Source: DRPN01 sp964599235 (lineage in GTDB: Bacteria > Bacteroidota > Bacteroidia > Bacteroidales > VadinHA17). Taken from it: a stretch of 64,000 nt of DNA. Below the pieces are notes generated by a model, which was given only the letters and a program-made list of their open reading frames with translations, was not told the DNA's origin and did no database searches. The position numbers and the translations under genes are program-made. The stretch spans positions 186,001 to 250,000 of the forward strand of contig CAZRDX010000007.1 in assembly GCA_964599235.1 (NCBI GenBank). Direction: 5' to 3'. This document shows positions 1 through 9,058 of this stretch, one piece after another. Position 1 is the first letter of the stretch. Every line of letters begins with the position of its first letter.

Positions 1-429
1 GCTGAGGAACCAAACCAGAAAGGGAAAGGCGGCCGCAAGGGAAAGAGCGTCCTCCTCCGGAACAACAAAGTGATCCAGGAGGAGCGTTCTCCCACCTTTG
101 TGATCATGGAAGAGGACATTGAGTTCATGGCCCGTCAGCCTGACGGTCGTCTTCCGCCCCGCCGCCTCAGCAGCCCCGTGTTCTCTGTCGGGCGAGCGGA
201 GGTACGACGGCGGCAGACTCATCCTCCCTCCTCACCGGCGAACGAAAAGGTCCGCCACACGATGTTTTCCACCGTGAAACCGACCATCATCAGGCCATGC
301 GTACCATCGACCGGATCTCTGCACACGGGATCAATGCCTCGAACCTTACAACATCCGGAAAGAAAGAAAAGATACGACCTTTACCGGCAGGTCCCCGACA
401 CTTTTCTGTTTCCCGCCGAAAAGGGATGA
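1..429 (+). CDS. Possible C-terminal end of a gene entering from the left (uncertain)
   Basis: The reading frame is open from the first base of the window to a TGA ending at 429, 142 codons. The first 55 or so codons look protein-like: a Lys/Gly-rich stretch, then a mixed hydrophobic and acidic segment. From about base 180 onward the composition becomes Arg/Pro/Ser/Thr-rich and looks like translated non-coding DNA. The real gene may therefore end earlier in another frame, or the 3' end may have decayed. I recognise no domain. If this is not a gene, bases 1-479 hold nothing else I can identify. The adjoining kinase gene is convergent with it. Confidence 0.22.
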   Translation, partial: AEEPNQKGKGGRKGKSVLLRNNKVIQEERSPTFVIMEEDIEFMARQPDGRLPPRRLSSPVFSVGRAEVRRRQTHPPSSPANEKVRHTMFSTVKPTIIRPCVPSTGSLHTGSMPRTLQHPERKKRYDLYRQVPDTFLFPAEKG

Positions 430-479
430 ACGAGCTGTAGCAATATCCGATGTTGAGGATCAAGGCGAGTGCCGATCCT

Positions 480-1397
480 TTAGCGTTCTTTTTTCAGATC
501 TTTCAATGCTTCAGCCGCTTCGTCGGCTGTGGGGAAACGCCCGGCGATCCCTTCCCTGAGCATGGCGACGATCTCTTCCCTGCGGTAGTAGGCAGGTGGT
601 TTGGGAAAGCTTTTTTTGGATGTTGCTTTTCTGATGAACGGGAACAGCTTTCCAGGGATCCTGCGGTGTTCTTTCAGGGGCTGGTTGAGCTGCAGGTTGA
701 TCACCGCCGAGGGATGGGAGGCATGAAAAGGTCTTTCGCCGGTGAGCAACTCCCACATCACCACTCCCAGGCTGTAGATATCTGCGGGAGGTCCGATGAG
801 CGGGGTCATGCCCAGCACCTGTTCCGGGGAAGCGTAGAGCATGGCGAAGGGCAGACGCCCCCGGGGCGGGCGGTCGAGCCACAACGCACCTGCCGTGTCG
901 AGGAGACGGGCATGGTCGCGGCCGTCACGGCCGGTATAGATAAGAACATTGGATGGTTTGATGTCGGCATGGACGAACCGCTGCTGATGGAGGAGCTGCA
1001 GACCTTCCAGCAGCTCGCCGGCAAGACGCACCGCCGTGGCCGGATCCTTCACTCTGCCATGGCGGGCCAGCCAGGCCTTGAGGTCGGTCCCTTCGCGATA
1101 GGCCATGACCAGATAGGTGGCCCCGTAAGCCTGAGCCAGCCCCACCATACGCTGCAGAGCAGGATGACGCAGCCGTGACAGCCGCTCATACCGGGAGGCC
1201 TCCTCCTCTCCGTGAGCACGCAACAGCCGCTTTACCAGAACATGTCCCCCCGTGGAGAGCGAAGTCCCCAGGTAAGCCACGGAGAACTTACCCGCCCCTC
1301 CTTCCAGAGGAACACCGGGGTCGAACAGAACCACCTCCTGACCCACACGGAGCCTTATCTTTCCCATGGGAATAAAAATAAATCTTTTTTCATACAT
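480..1397 (-). CDS. Hanks-type serine/threonine protein kinase
   Basis: Small soluble eukaryotic-like protein kinase (305 aa) with no transmembrane segment or sensor domain; it would phosphorylate Ser/Thr on cytoplasmic proteins. Visible motifs: Gly-rich loop around residues 33-38, VLVKRL with the ATP lysine near 56, catalytic loop HADIKPSN at 143-150, an SPEQ in place of APE near 190, and the ADIYSLGVVMWELLTGERPF helix. The usual DFG magnesium motif reads DTA (167-169): the Asp is kept but Phe and Gly are replaced, so the activation segment may behave differently. The first ATG and a second at residue 11 are both possible starts. The gene stands alone, divergent from marC. Confidence 0.85.
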   Translation of the reverse strand: MYEKRFIFIPMGKIRLRVGQEVVLFDPGVPLEGGAGKFSVAYLGTSLSTGGHVLVKRLLRAHGEEEASRYERLSRLRHPALQRMVGLAQAYGATYLVMAYREGTDLKAWLARHGRVKDPATAVRLAGELLEGLQLLHQQRFVHADIKPSNVLIYTGRDGRDHARLLDTAGALWLDRPPRGRLPFAMLYASPEQVLGMTPLIGPPADIYSLGVVMWELLTGERPFHASHPSAVINLQLNQPLKEHRRIPGKLFPFIRKATSKKSFPKPPAYYRREEIVAMLREGIAGRFPTADEAAEALKDLKKER

Positions 1398-1463
1398 GCC
1401 CCTGCCCGTCCTTTTCCTGAAAAAAGGTACCTTTACTTTCCGTAATCTTCATCATCCACGAGC

Positions 1464-2087
1464 ATGCACAGCGACCTTCTTTCCTTTTCGTTGATGGTTT
1501 TCACGGGGTTCTTTGCCATCATGAACCCCATCGCCAACACGCCCATTTTCATTGGTCTGGTGGAGGACCAAGATGCGGCGGAACGGCGTCGTACGGCACG
1601 TCGGGCCACGATCACGGCTTTTCTGATCGTAACGTCGTTCATCCTTTTCGGAAAGTTCATCTTCCAGGTGTTCGGCATCACCATCCCGGCCTTCAAGATC
1701 ACAGGGGGTATTCTCGTCTTCTTTGTGGGTTTCGACATGTTGCGGTCACGTAAATCGGAGGTACATGGCCATGACACACCCACCACACCTGACGATGACA
1801 TTGCCATCTCTCCTCTGGCCATTCCCATCCTGGCCGGCCCGGGGACGATCGTCACCGCGATGAACTATGTGACCAGCGGAGGGCTCACCAGGATGTGCCT
1901 GGTCATTCTGATCTTCGCGGTGATCATCCTGCTCACTTACCTGGCTTTTACCCTGAGCGACCGTATCATGGAAAAGCTGGGCAGAAATCTGATCATGGTC
2001 GTGGCCAAGATCATGGGGCTGATCATTGCCATCATCGGCACCGAAATGGTGCTGTCCGGGATCAAGATGTCTTTTTCCCTGAACTGA
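1464..2087 (+). CDS. MarC family integral membrane protein (UPF0056)
   Basis: Inner-membrane protein of 207 aa, the normal length for the MarC/YhgN family, whose physiological role is not settled. About six hydrophobic spans are visible. Family-typical segments include the N-terminal FFAIMNPIANTPIFI stretch and the central PLAIPILAGPGTIVT motif. The segment between spans three and four is hydrophilic and His/Asp-rich. The gene converges on the LuxR-type regulator with only one base between the two stop codons, so no separate terminator fits between them. A TACCTTTA box lies about 30 bp upstream of the start and resembles the Bacteroidota -7 element. Confidence 0.9.
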   Translation: MHSDLLSFSLMVFTGFFAIMNPIANTPIFIGLVEDQDAAERRRTARRATITAFLIVTSFILFGKFIFQVFGITIPAFKITGGILVFFVGFDMLRSRKSEVHGHDTPTTPDDDIAISPLAIPILAGPGTIVTAMNYVTSGGLTRMCLVILIFAVIILLTYLAFTLSDRIMEKLGRNLIMVVAKIMGLIIAIIGTEMVLSGIKMSFSLN

Positions 2088-2088
2088 A

Positions 2089-4788
2089 TCATTTGAGGAT
2101 GCCGAGTTTACTGGCGCGGGCCACGGCTTCCTGACGTTTTCCCACACCCAGTTTGCGGTAGATGGTGATGGTATGCCGTTTCACGGTGGCCACGGAGATG
2201 AAGAGCTGGCTGGCGATCTCCTTGTTCGATTTCCGCTGGGCCAACAGGTGCAGGACGTCCAGTTCGCGGTTGGTGAGGATGTTCCAGACATCGGGAGAGT
2301 CATTCCCTTCTTCCTGTTGTTCCGTGAGGTCAGGCAACCGGCCTGTCTGGGGATAACGGGAAAAATGTCTCAGGAGGGTCAACCTGAAGGAGGTTGTTCC
2401 GGCGGGAGGGGAGACCTCTTCGAGCAGACGGCGCATGGTTTCGCCGGCCTCGAAGAAGGGACGTACCCATTCGCCGGAGGCGGCGATGGTGAGGGCTTCG
2501 CCCACCAAGGCCAGAGCCTCCCGACGGGCCCCGCGCCGGTCCCGGAGAAGAGCGGACAACACCAGCATCTGCACCTGCTGGGGCACGTTGCGGGTCTCCC
2601 TGGCCAGCTGCATGGTGCCGGCCACCAGCCGCTCCGCCTCCTCCAGCGCCTCGTCGTCACCCCGTACCAGAAGATATTTGCATCGTGTCACCCGCGGCGT
2701 CTCGATCCAGAAAAACAGATTGCCCGACTCGAAATACATGTTCACCCTCTTCAGATGTCTGGCGGCACGTTCCTTATCGCCCTCCAGCAAGGCCAGCCGA
2801 CCCAGGAAAGAGGCCAGGAAGGTGTCCATCGCCGGGTTGTCCCGCTGCCGGACAAAGGCCTGCATTCTTTCCACCACCTCCTGCAGTTTCCTTTTCTTCC
2901 CCAACGTCTGGAGCGTCAGACCGTATCCCGCAAAACAGTCGACAGGTCCCAGGAGGTTCAGCATGTAGATGTGGTCGAGCGTTCTGGCAAAGGCGCCCTC
3001 AGCCCGCTCCAGGTCGTTCCGGTAGAAGGCGGCCATCCCCTCCAGATAGGATGACCACACCTTGAGAAAGGGACTCTTCAGCCCTTCCCCGATGGCATAC
3101 ACTCTCCTTATCAGCTCCATCACACCATCGAGGTCACCTTCCAGCATCCTCACATAGGCGATGCCGCCCAGGATGGTAGCCCGGTAGAAAGGATCGAGCG
3201 ACTCGTTGAGCAGCAGCTTGCGGATCTCCCGTACAGCCTTATCCCCTTTCCCGTTGATGTGGGATGCCATGAGATAGTAATAGTTGTTGATACTGGTAGC
3301 TCCCCTTTTTTCTGCGGGCAGGTTCTTTTTCACGTATTCAAAGCTCTCCAGGCTTTCCCGGAAACGGGTCCCCCAGTATTGCACCACTCCTCTGAAGAAA
3401 CGTACCTGGACTGCGATGGCGGCATCCACTTCCTGTTCTTTCCATTGTCTGTCAAACTCCCGGAGCAGATCGGGTATGAGCCAGGTTGCCTTGTTGTGCA
3501 TCACCCACATGCGGGCCACCAGCAATCCAGGACGGCTGGACAGGTAGCTCTCCGGAAGGCGTCCCAACCATTCATCAAGCAGATACCATTTGTCTTCGTT
3601 GAGCGGCCGGTCCAGATGAACCTCGATCATTGTGGCCATTCTCCCATGGTCGCCGATGATCCCCGCATGATGGAAAGCCTCTTCGATGAAATCGTTCGCC
3701 TCGAACCATTCGATACAACGCTCATGAAGCGCTCTGATCTCCTCGGGAGGGGACTCTCTCTCCAGCTCCCGCTGCAAAGCCTCCCTGAAAAGCTGATGGT
3801 AACGGAACCAGTGTCCGTGCTCATCAAGCGGGGTCAGGAAAAGGTTGCCATGCAGGACCTTTTCCAGGACCTCGGCACTGCTGCCCCCCTCGAAAGAGTG
3901 TCCCATCAGGTGATCTGCCAGTGAAGAGGAAAAACGTTCCGGCACGGAAGTGCGCAGGAGGAAAGTTTTCAGGGAAGGATCGAGTCCTTTCATCACCTCT
4001 TCCATGAAGTATCTTCCCGTCAGATCACTCTCGTCCAGAAAACGGATGGTTTCGTTCAGGTCGCTGCTTTTCATGGAAGCATGGAGCAAGGCCAGGCGGA
4101 GTCCCGTGATCCATCCTTCGGTTTTCTTTTCCAGGAGGCTGACCAGTTCGTCCAGATCGTCACGCCGGAGATGTTTCTGCAGGAAAGTACGGATCTCAAG
4201 GGTGTTCATACGCAGATCGTCAGGTCCGATGCGGAACATCCTGTCATGTGCTTTCAGGCGCTCCAGCGGCAAGGGAGGATCCTGACGGGAGATGATCACC
4301 AGATGGAAGCGCGGCGGGGGAAAGGCAAGCATCTCTCCGAGGATACGATGGATCTCCCGGTCCCGGATCAGATGCAGGTCATCGATCACGAGGGTGATGT
4401 CCCGGGTAAGAGTGTTCAGCTCATTGATCAGGGTATGTCCCAGCTCATCGGATGAGGGCAGGTGGGTGGCCGCCAGCAGCGACAGGGTACGCTCACCGAA
4501 GGAAGGAAGCTGACGATGCAGCGCCATCACAAAATAGCTGAAGAAAATGCGAAGATCATCATCGGAAGGATCCAACGACACCCAGGCTGTCACATGGGGC
4601 ATCCGTTCCATACAGCTGCGGACAAAGAGACTCTTTCCGGATCCGCTCCCCGAAGAGACCAGGATAAGGGGTTTGGCGGCATTCGCAACAAAACGTTCGA
4701 CAAGCACTTCCCGAAAAACAAAGTCGTCGGGCAGGTACGGAAACTGGAACTTGGTCGTCAGCAGATTATCTATTTTTCCCCATTCCAT
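2089..4788 (-). CDS. MalT-like (LAL-type) LuxR family transcriptional regulator
   Basis: Large signal-transducing ATPase and DNA-binding protein of 899 aa, matching the size and architecture of MalT/LAL regulators. The N-terminus carries a P-loop (GSGSGKS, residues 47-53) of the STAND/AAA type and a VIDDLH Walker B-like segment. The middle is a long helical, TPR-like region likely to bind an inducer. The last about 65 residues are a LuxR/GerE helix-turn-helix (NRELDVLHLLAQRKSNKEIA, then TVKRH). ATP- and inducer-dependent oligomerisation on DNA is established for MalT; the inducer here is unknown. No maltose genes are adjacent. The neighbouring secreted-protein genes on the same strand are possible targets, by inference only. 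Confidence 0.88.
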   Translation of the reverse strand: MEWGKIDNLLTTKFQFPYLPDDFVFREVLVERFVANAAKPLILVSSGSGSGKSLFVRSCMERMPHVTAWVSLDPSDDDLRIFFSYFVMALHRQLPSFGERTLSLLAATHLPSSDELGHTLINELNTLTRDITLVIDDLHLIRDREIHRILGEMLAFPPPRFHLVIISRQDPPLPLERLKAHDRMFRIGPDDLRMNTLEIRTFLQKHLRRDDLDELVSLLEKKTEGWITGLRLALLHASMKSSDLNETIRFLDESDLTGRYFMEEVMKGLDPSLKTFLLRTSVPERFSSSLADHLMGHSFEGGSSAEVLEKVLHGNLFLTPLDEHGHWFRYHQLFREALQRELERESPPEEIRALHERCIEWFEANDFIEEAFHHAGIIGDHGRMATMIEVHLDRPLNEDKWYLLDEWLGRLPESYLSSRPGLLVARMWVMHNKATWLIPDLLREFDRQWKEQEVDAAIAVQVRFFRGVVQYWGTRFRESLESFEYVKKNLPAEKRGATSINNYYYLMASHINGKGDKAVREIRKLLLNESLDPFYRATILGGIAYVRMLEGDLDGVMELIRRVYAIGEGLKSPFLKVWSSYLEGMAAFYRNDLERAEGAFARTLDHIYMLNLLGPVDCFAGYGLTLQTLGKKRKLQEVVERMQAFVRQRDNPAMDTFLASFLGRLALLEGDKERAARHLKRVNMYFESGNLFFWIETPRVTRCKYLLVRGDDEALEEAERLVAGTMQLARETRNVPQQVQMLVLSALLRDRRGARREALALVGEALTIAASGEWVRPFFEAGETMRRLLEEVSPPAGTTSFRLTLLRHFSRYPQTGRLPDLTEQQEEGNDSPDVWNILTNRELDVLHLLAQRKSNKEIASQLFISVATVKRHTITIYRKLGVGKRQEAVARASKLGILK

Positions 4789-4856
4789 AAACCTTCTTCC
4801 TGCCTCTGCATGATCAGATCAAAGATGCATTTTCTTGCCATGCCGGATCATACCGG

Positions 4857-5468
4857 TCACTTTTTGAACCGGATCAGGGTTTCCGACAGTGTCTCCGGAT
4901 CGATGATGATGGCATCGAAAGGTTTCACCTCTCCTTTTTTTTCTTTCTCGAGGGCACGTCGCACCATGCTTCTTACTTTGTCGTACAGCAGGCCGCGGGC
5001 GGCACGCAGGGAATAGTCGGCGGGCCATTCGGCCACCACCTCATAATCTGCGTCGGGGAGGGAGAAGAAATAGAGGGGCACACCTTCCTGGCGCAACACT
5101 TTGGCGGCCAGGCTGTCCTCCTGACGGAGGGTGACCGCCAGGGCTTTGTCTTTGTCGAGGTCGAGGATGATGGCATCGAATGCAGGCACTTTCCCTTTCC
5201 GCTGCCGTTCCCTGGCCATCTTCACCAGTGTGGCGGCTTTGTCCTTCACCGTCGACCCTTCGTCGACGGCCAGACGGATGAAGTGGCCGACTGTGGCGGC
5301 CTTGCCCACCACTTCATAGCCGCCGGCAGGCACGGCATAGAGGAAGAAAGGCACGCCCTCCACCTTCATCACATGCGCCGGGGCCGCCGGACGCTCCTGC
5401 GCCCCAAGCATCCCGGAGATGAACATCAGAGCAACCAGACACAACGTTCTCATGAGAGTTCTCTTCAT
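4857..5468 (-). CDS. Secreted protein with two tandem copies of one module, function unknown
   Basis: Predicted exported protein of 203 aa with an N-terminal signal peptide (KRTL..CLVALMFISGMLGAQ, cleavage near residue 23). The mature part consists of two similar halves. Copy one starts at VEGVPFFLYAVPAGGYEVV and ends PAFDAIILD; copy two starts at QEGVPLYFFSLPDADYEVV and ends KPFDAIIID. Each repeat is about 80 residues and contains a charged helical segment of the MARERQRKGK type before the FDAIIxD motif. I do not recognise the family. The gene begins 4 bp after the DUF1254 lipoprotein gene stops, so the two are almost certainly co-transcribed and may act together in the envelope. Confidence 0.75.
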   Translation of the reverse strand: MKRTLMRTLCLVALMFISGMLGAQERPAAPAHVMKVEGVPFFLYAVPAGGYEVVGKAATVGHFIRLAVDEGSTVKDKAATLVKMARERQRKGKVPAFDAIILDLDKDKALAVTLRQEDSLAAKVLRQEGVPLYFFSLPDADYEVVAEWPADYSLRAARGLLYDKVRSMVRRALEKEKKGEVKPFDAIIIDPETLSETLIRFKK

Positions 5469-5472
5469 AGGG

Positions 5473-6870
5473 TCAACGGATCATTTCAGCCTTAGGCACC
5501 TTCCAGCTCTTCATCTTCTCCCAGTCGGGAACGTAGATACGCATGATCAGGTCCAGGTCGATATTTTCCCGGTTGATGGGAAGCCAGTTCTCTTCGGGCA
5601 CGCCTTCCGGTTTTTCGGCAGCGATGTATATGTCGACGCCGCCCCGCTCGTTGTATTTGACACCGCCGTTAACGCCGACGATGTATTTATGCCGGTCGTT
5701 GGGTATGAAGAAGCCGGTCCGGGCATCGTAGAGGGTGACCGACCAGAAGGCTTTGGCGGGGGGTAGGTCGTCGCGTGTGGGCATCCGCACCACATAGTCG
5801 TGCATGGCGTTCAGGGGTTTGCCGTCGACGGTGCCTATGCCGGGATAGATGGCCTCCGTGGCCGGCAGGCCGATGGGCCCCACGGCCGACTGCACCACCA
5901 TCGCCTCCAGGTTCATCTGTCCCTTGGGCTTGAAGACCTGCATCAGGTAAGGGTTACCCTCGGGGTTGTTCCAGATGGCCAGAGAGGCTTGGGCAATGCT
6001 GTCGGCGATGGCGGCCAGCTGCTCTCCGTCGGGATGGACCACCCCGGCCGAATCATACTCCTGACCGGGCCGCACCCCCAAAGGCTCAAAAGCCTCCAGC
6101 ACCGCTCTGTCCATCTCATTCTCCGGATCCCAGCTCACGTGATTGAAGACGAACTGCATCACCTCCATGAAATCGTTGCGGAAAACGAACTGATCGTTCT
6201 TCCATGGCGGAAAACGGACGGGGGTGCGGGCCACCGGCGGCCTGCCCATGAACTCCGAAAGGGTCTGCAGCTTCATCTCGTCTATCTGCTTCCTGATGCG
6301 GGCATTCCGCTCCGGCTCACTGAGATGGGTCATCAGCCGCACGAAGGAGATCACAAAATCGCCCGTCATCTTCACAATGGTATCCACCCCCTCGACCGGC
6401 TCCCCGTGATAGTTCCTGGTATGGTCGGAATAATACAGCATCGTCACCGGTTCACGGAAATCGCCTTTGGAGGTGGCCAGCGGGATCTCGACATAATGAT
6501 CATAGGCCGAGGTCTCCACCGAGACGTATTTGCTGTCAAAGGCGGGATAGCTGATCACCACGGCATCATCCCGCAGGTCGAGCGTTGACAGGACGTAATA
6601 GGTGTCGTTGTTGGGTCGGGCAATGGCCTTCACCGTATGGTCAGCCAGCTGCGTGTTCTTGAGCGTGCTGTTCCAGCCTCCCGTCCAGAGCGGGTTGTTC
6701 TCGGCCATGGCGAAGTTGTTGATGACATTGTACATCGCCACGTACTGGTAGGAACGCTTCACCAGGTTGACGAGCTCCGCGTGACTGAGCTCTTTTTTCT
6801 TTTCGCGGGGGGCACAGCCTGCCACAGAGAGGACCAGCAGACCCAGCATCAGGATTCTCATCGTTTTCAT
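5473..6870 (-). CDS. DUF1254/DUF1214 domain lipoprotein
   Basis: Predicted lipoprotein of about 465 aa; the lipobox LSVAGC follows a short hydrophobic signal, so it is probably anchored in the outer membrane or facing the periplasm. The N-terminal half resembles DUF1254 (YQYVAMYNVINNFA, then the segment YYVLSTLDLRDDAVVISYP). The C-terminal half resembles DUF1214 (AFWSVTLYD, NDRHKYIVG, then PEENWLPI). These two domains regularly occur together in bacterial secreted proteins, and their biochemical role is not established. Three Met codons lie at the N-terminus; I chose the second. The duplicated-module protein follows after 4 bp. Confidence 0.85.
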   Translation of the reverse strand: MKTMRILMLGLLVLSVAGCAPREKKKELSHAELVNLVKRSYQYVAMYNVINNFAMAENNPLWTGGWNSTLKNTQLADHTVKAIARPNNDTYYVLSTLDLRDDAVVISYPAFDSKYVSVETSAYDHYVEIPLATSKGDFREPVTMLYYSDHTRNYHGEPVEGVDTIVKMTGDFVISFVRLMTHLSEPERNARIRKQIDEMKLQTLSEFMGRPPVARTPVRFPPWKNDQFVFRNDFMEVMQFVFNHVSWDPENEMDRAVLEAFEPLGVRPGQEYDSAGVVHPDGEQLAAIADSIAQASLAIWNNPEGNPYLMQVFKPKGQMNLEAMVVQSAVGPIGLPATEAIYPGIGTVDGKPLNAMHDYVVRMPTRDDLPPAKAFWSVTLYDARTGFFIPNDRHKYIVGVNGGVKYNERGGVDIYIAAEKPEGVPEENWLPINRENIDLDLIMRIYVPDWEKMKSWKVPKAEMIR

Positions 6871-7070
6871 GGTCATTTTGAGTTCATGTCATTTTGGGGT
6901 CTTGCGACCACGCCCGTTTCACAGGGGGGGGACAGATCTTCAAGACCTTATACCGTTGCTCAAAATACGAAAAATATTACAATCGACATCATCCTGCCGC
7001 TCCTGCAAGCCTGATGACAGGGCTGAGGGGCGGACATCATGGTCGATGTACGTCATATGAGGAAAAGGGA

Positions 7071-8678
7071 CTATGGGTTTCCCGGCCGGCTGCCCCACCA
7101 GTCGCTGTTGGGCTGCCAGGAGGGGTCCAGCATTCTTTTTCTTTGTGCTTCGAGACGGGGCCAGAGCACCTCGCGGTACCACCGGAGTTTCTCTTCATGT
7201 TTTTGTTCGTCGTATTCGGGGTCGGGCTGCGGGTAAAGGGCCTTCACCGACCGCAGCCATCCCAGCAGTTGCCGGGAGAGGGTATCCCGCACCGCCGGAT
7301 AGGCGTCAGCCACGTCGTGCTGCTCACTGAGGTCGCGGCGCAGGTCGTACAGCTCCTCATGGTCATCCTCCCAGTAATGGATCAGCTTCCAGTGGCCTAG
7401 GCGGATCATAGAGGAAGGATCGCCTCCCTGGTTGCCGTAATGAGGATAATGCCAGAACAGGGGTCGTACGGGCAGGGTGTCACCCCGCAGCAGGGGTACC
7501 AGGCTGCGACCGTCCACATGCTGGTGCGGGAGCATGGGCAGGCCGGCCAGATCCAGCAGGGTAGGATAAAGATCGGCACCGGTGACGGGTGTCTCCTCGT
7601 GTCTGCCGCCCAGGTCCATCCAGGGAACACGGATGAAGAGCGGCACGCGTATGCCTCCCTCCCACTGGTAGCCCTTGCCGCCCCGCAGCGGGGCCAGGTT
7701 CGTGGAATAAGCATCGCCGGAGACCACCCCGCCGTTGTCGGAGGTGAACACGACGATCGTCTTTCGGTCCAGTCCCAACCGCTGAAGGGCATCGAGCACA
7801 TAACCCACCGCATCGTCCATCTGGGAGACCAGCCCGGCATAGACGGGGTTGTCCTGATGCAGCCGGTAAGGGAGCCGCCGCTCCATGGCAAAGCCCTGCG
7901 GAGCGATACCCAGCGAATCAGCCTTGTCACGGAAATGACGCCACTTCTCCTCAGTGGTCTGGATAGGGGCGTGTACGGCATAAAAAGCCAGATAGGCCAG
8001 GAAAGGCTCGTCGCTGTGCTGCTCCATGAACTTCACTGTCTCCCGTGCCAGCTTCATCGAAAGGCTCATCCCCTTCTCTTCGGGGAGATCTTGCATCTTG
8101 GGATCATGAAAAGGAGAGAAATAGCGGCCGTGCGGCGGGCTGCCGGTTTCATAACCGCCTATGTTGACCTCGAAGCCGTTGTCCTCGGGATAATGTCCTT
8201 CGCCGCCCAGATGCCATTTCCCGGCGAAGAAGGTGCGGTAGCCATGCATCCGGAACGCTTCGGGGAGGAGGGTGTCCTCTCCGGCAATGTGATGGAGGTA
8301 AGGAGCGGGCAGGAGACGTGTATGACGCCCCACCATACGCCACTTCTCGCCCGAGGGCGCCCCGATCCAGTCGGTGATGCCGTGACGGGCGGTGAACTTG
8401 CCTGTCAGCAGGCTTGCACGCGAAGGACTGCACACCCCGCACGTGGCATATGCGTTCGTGAAGACCATCCCCTCCGCAGCAATGCGATCCACATGGGGCG
8501 TCTCGTAATAGCGGCTGCCCATGCAACTGAGGTCCTTGTACCCCAGATCATCCACCAGAATGAACAGAACATCGGGTTTTTCAGGAACTCCCTGCTTCCG
8601 CGACGACGTGGAACAGGAAACCAGAAAAGCCAGAAAAAAAGTTGAAAAAATACGTACCATGACTGCAGGATTTTTCAT
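7071..8678 (-). CDS. Formylglycine-dependent sulfatase (arylsulfatase A-like), lipoprotein
   Basis: Sulfate ester hydrolase of the alkaline-phosphatase superfamily, 535 aa. A signal peptide ends in lipobox LVSC (Cys22), suggesting a membrane-anchored periplasmic or surface enzyme. The metal-binding start VDDLGYKDL (Asp43, Asp44) and the sulfatase signature CSPSRASLLTG are clear. Cys83 would be converted to formylglycine by an anaerobic sulfatase-maturating enzyme, which is not in this window. Later segments GKWHLGG, FTSDNGGV and FWHYPHYGN also fit the family. No polysaccharide-utilisation genes flank it, so the substrate cannot be inferred. Met7 at 8660 is an alternative start, because a TATCTTTG box sits directly upstream of the first ATG. 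Confidence 0.93.
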   Translation of the reverse strand: MKNPAVMVRIFSTFFLAFLVSCSTSSRKQGVPEKPDVLFILVDDLGYKDLSCMGSRYYETPHVDRIAAEGMVFTNAYATCGVCSPSRASLLTGKFTARHGITDWIGAPSGEKWRMVGRHTRLLPAPYLHHIAGEDTLLPEAFRMHGYRTFFAGKWHLGGEGHYPEDNGFEVNIGGYETGSPPHGRYFSPFHDPKMQDLPEEKGMSLSMKLARETVKFMEQHSDEPFLAYLAFYAVHAPIQTTEEKWRHFRDKADSLGIAPQGFAMERRLPYRLHQDNPVYAGLVSQMDDAVGYVLDALQRLGLDRKTIVVFTSDNGGVVSGDAYSTNLAPLRGGKGYQWEGGIRVPLFIRVPWMDLGGRHEETPVTGADLYPTLLDLAGLPMLPHQHVDGRSLVPLLRGDTLPVRPLFWHYPHYGNQGGDPSSMIRLGHWKLIHYWEDDHEELYDLRRDLSEQHDVADAYPAVRDTLSRQLLGWLRSVKALYPQPDPEYDEQKHEEKLRWYREVLWPRLEAQRKRMLDPSWQPNSDWWGSRPGNP

Positions 8679-9058
8679 TGTCCAAAGATAAGGATAATCA
8701 AAGCTGCTGCTTTCCCTTTTCCGGCAGGGTCATCTCACCGATCATCCCCACGCTCCCACCTTCCGGCACATCCGCCCTTTCTTCCCTTACTGGCTGACAA
8801 ACTATATGTTACAAGTCGTATTCCGCAAAAAGGACCAGGAACGGACACCGAATTTACAAAAATTTTCACACAACTTCTTCCCTCCCGTCATATACAATCA
8901 GTCATAATAAATTGTATTGAAAACACTTACAAAAGTCACCGGATACACATCCTACGTAGACAACTACGTAGCCAGCTACGTAGATCTTTCATTACAATGT
9001 GATTATCAAGATCTTACCGAAACCTGATGCAACGGGGTTGTAACTGCGGGAAACATGG
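8679..9058. other. Intergenic region upstream of the sulfatase gene, no ORF
   Basis: 380 bp between plsY and the sulfatase gene, both transcribed leftward. The plsY-distal part is AT-rich and carries the CTACGTAG triplet described separately. A TATCTTTG box (minus strand, 8683-8690) matching the Bacteroidota -7 element lies right at the sulfatase start, without a convincing TTTG at the expected distance. I see no coding frame, RNA gene or rho-independent terminator in the rest. Confidence 0.6.
8952..8983. promoter_or_regulatory. Three CTACGTAG palindromes at exact 12-bp spacing
   Basis: The 8-bp palindrome CTACGTAG occurs at 8952-8959, 8964-8971 and 8976-8983, each start exactly 12 bp from the last, with non-identical 4-bp spacers (ACAA, CCAG). 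Regular phasing of perfect palindromes suggests cooperative protein binding, such as an operator or an iteron-like site. It lies about 275-300 bp upstream of the sulfatase start and about 75 bp past the plsY stop. The binding factor is unknown. Confidence 0.55.
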
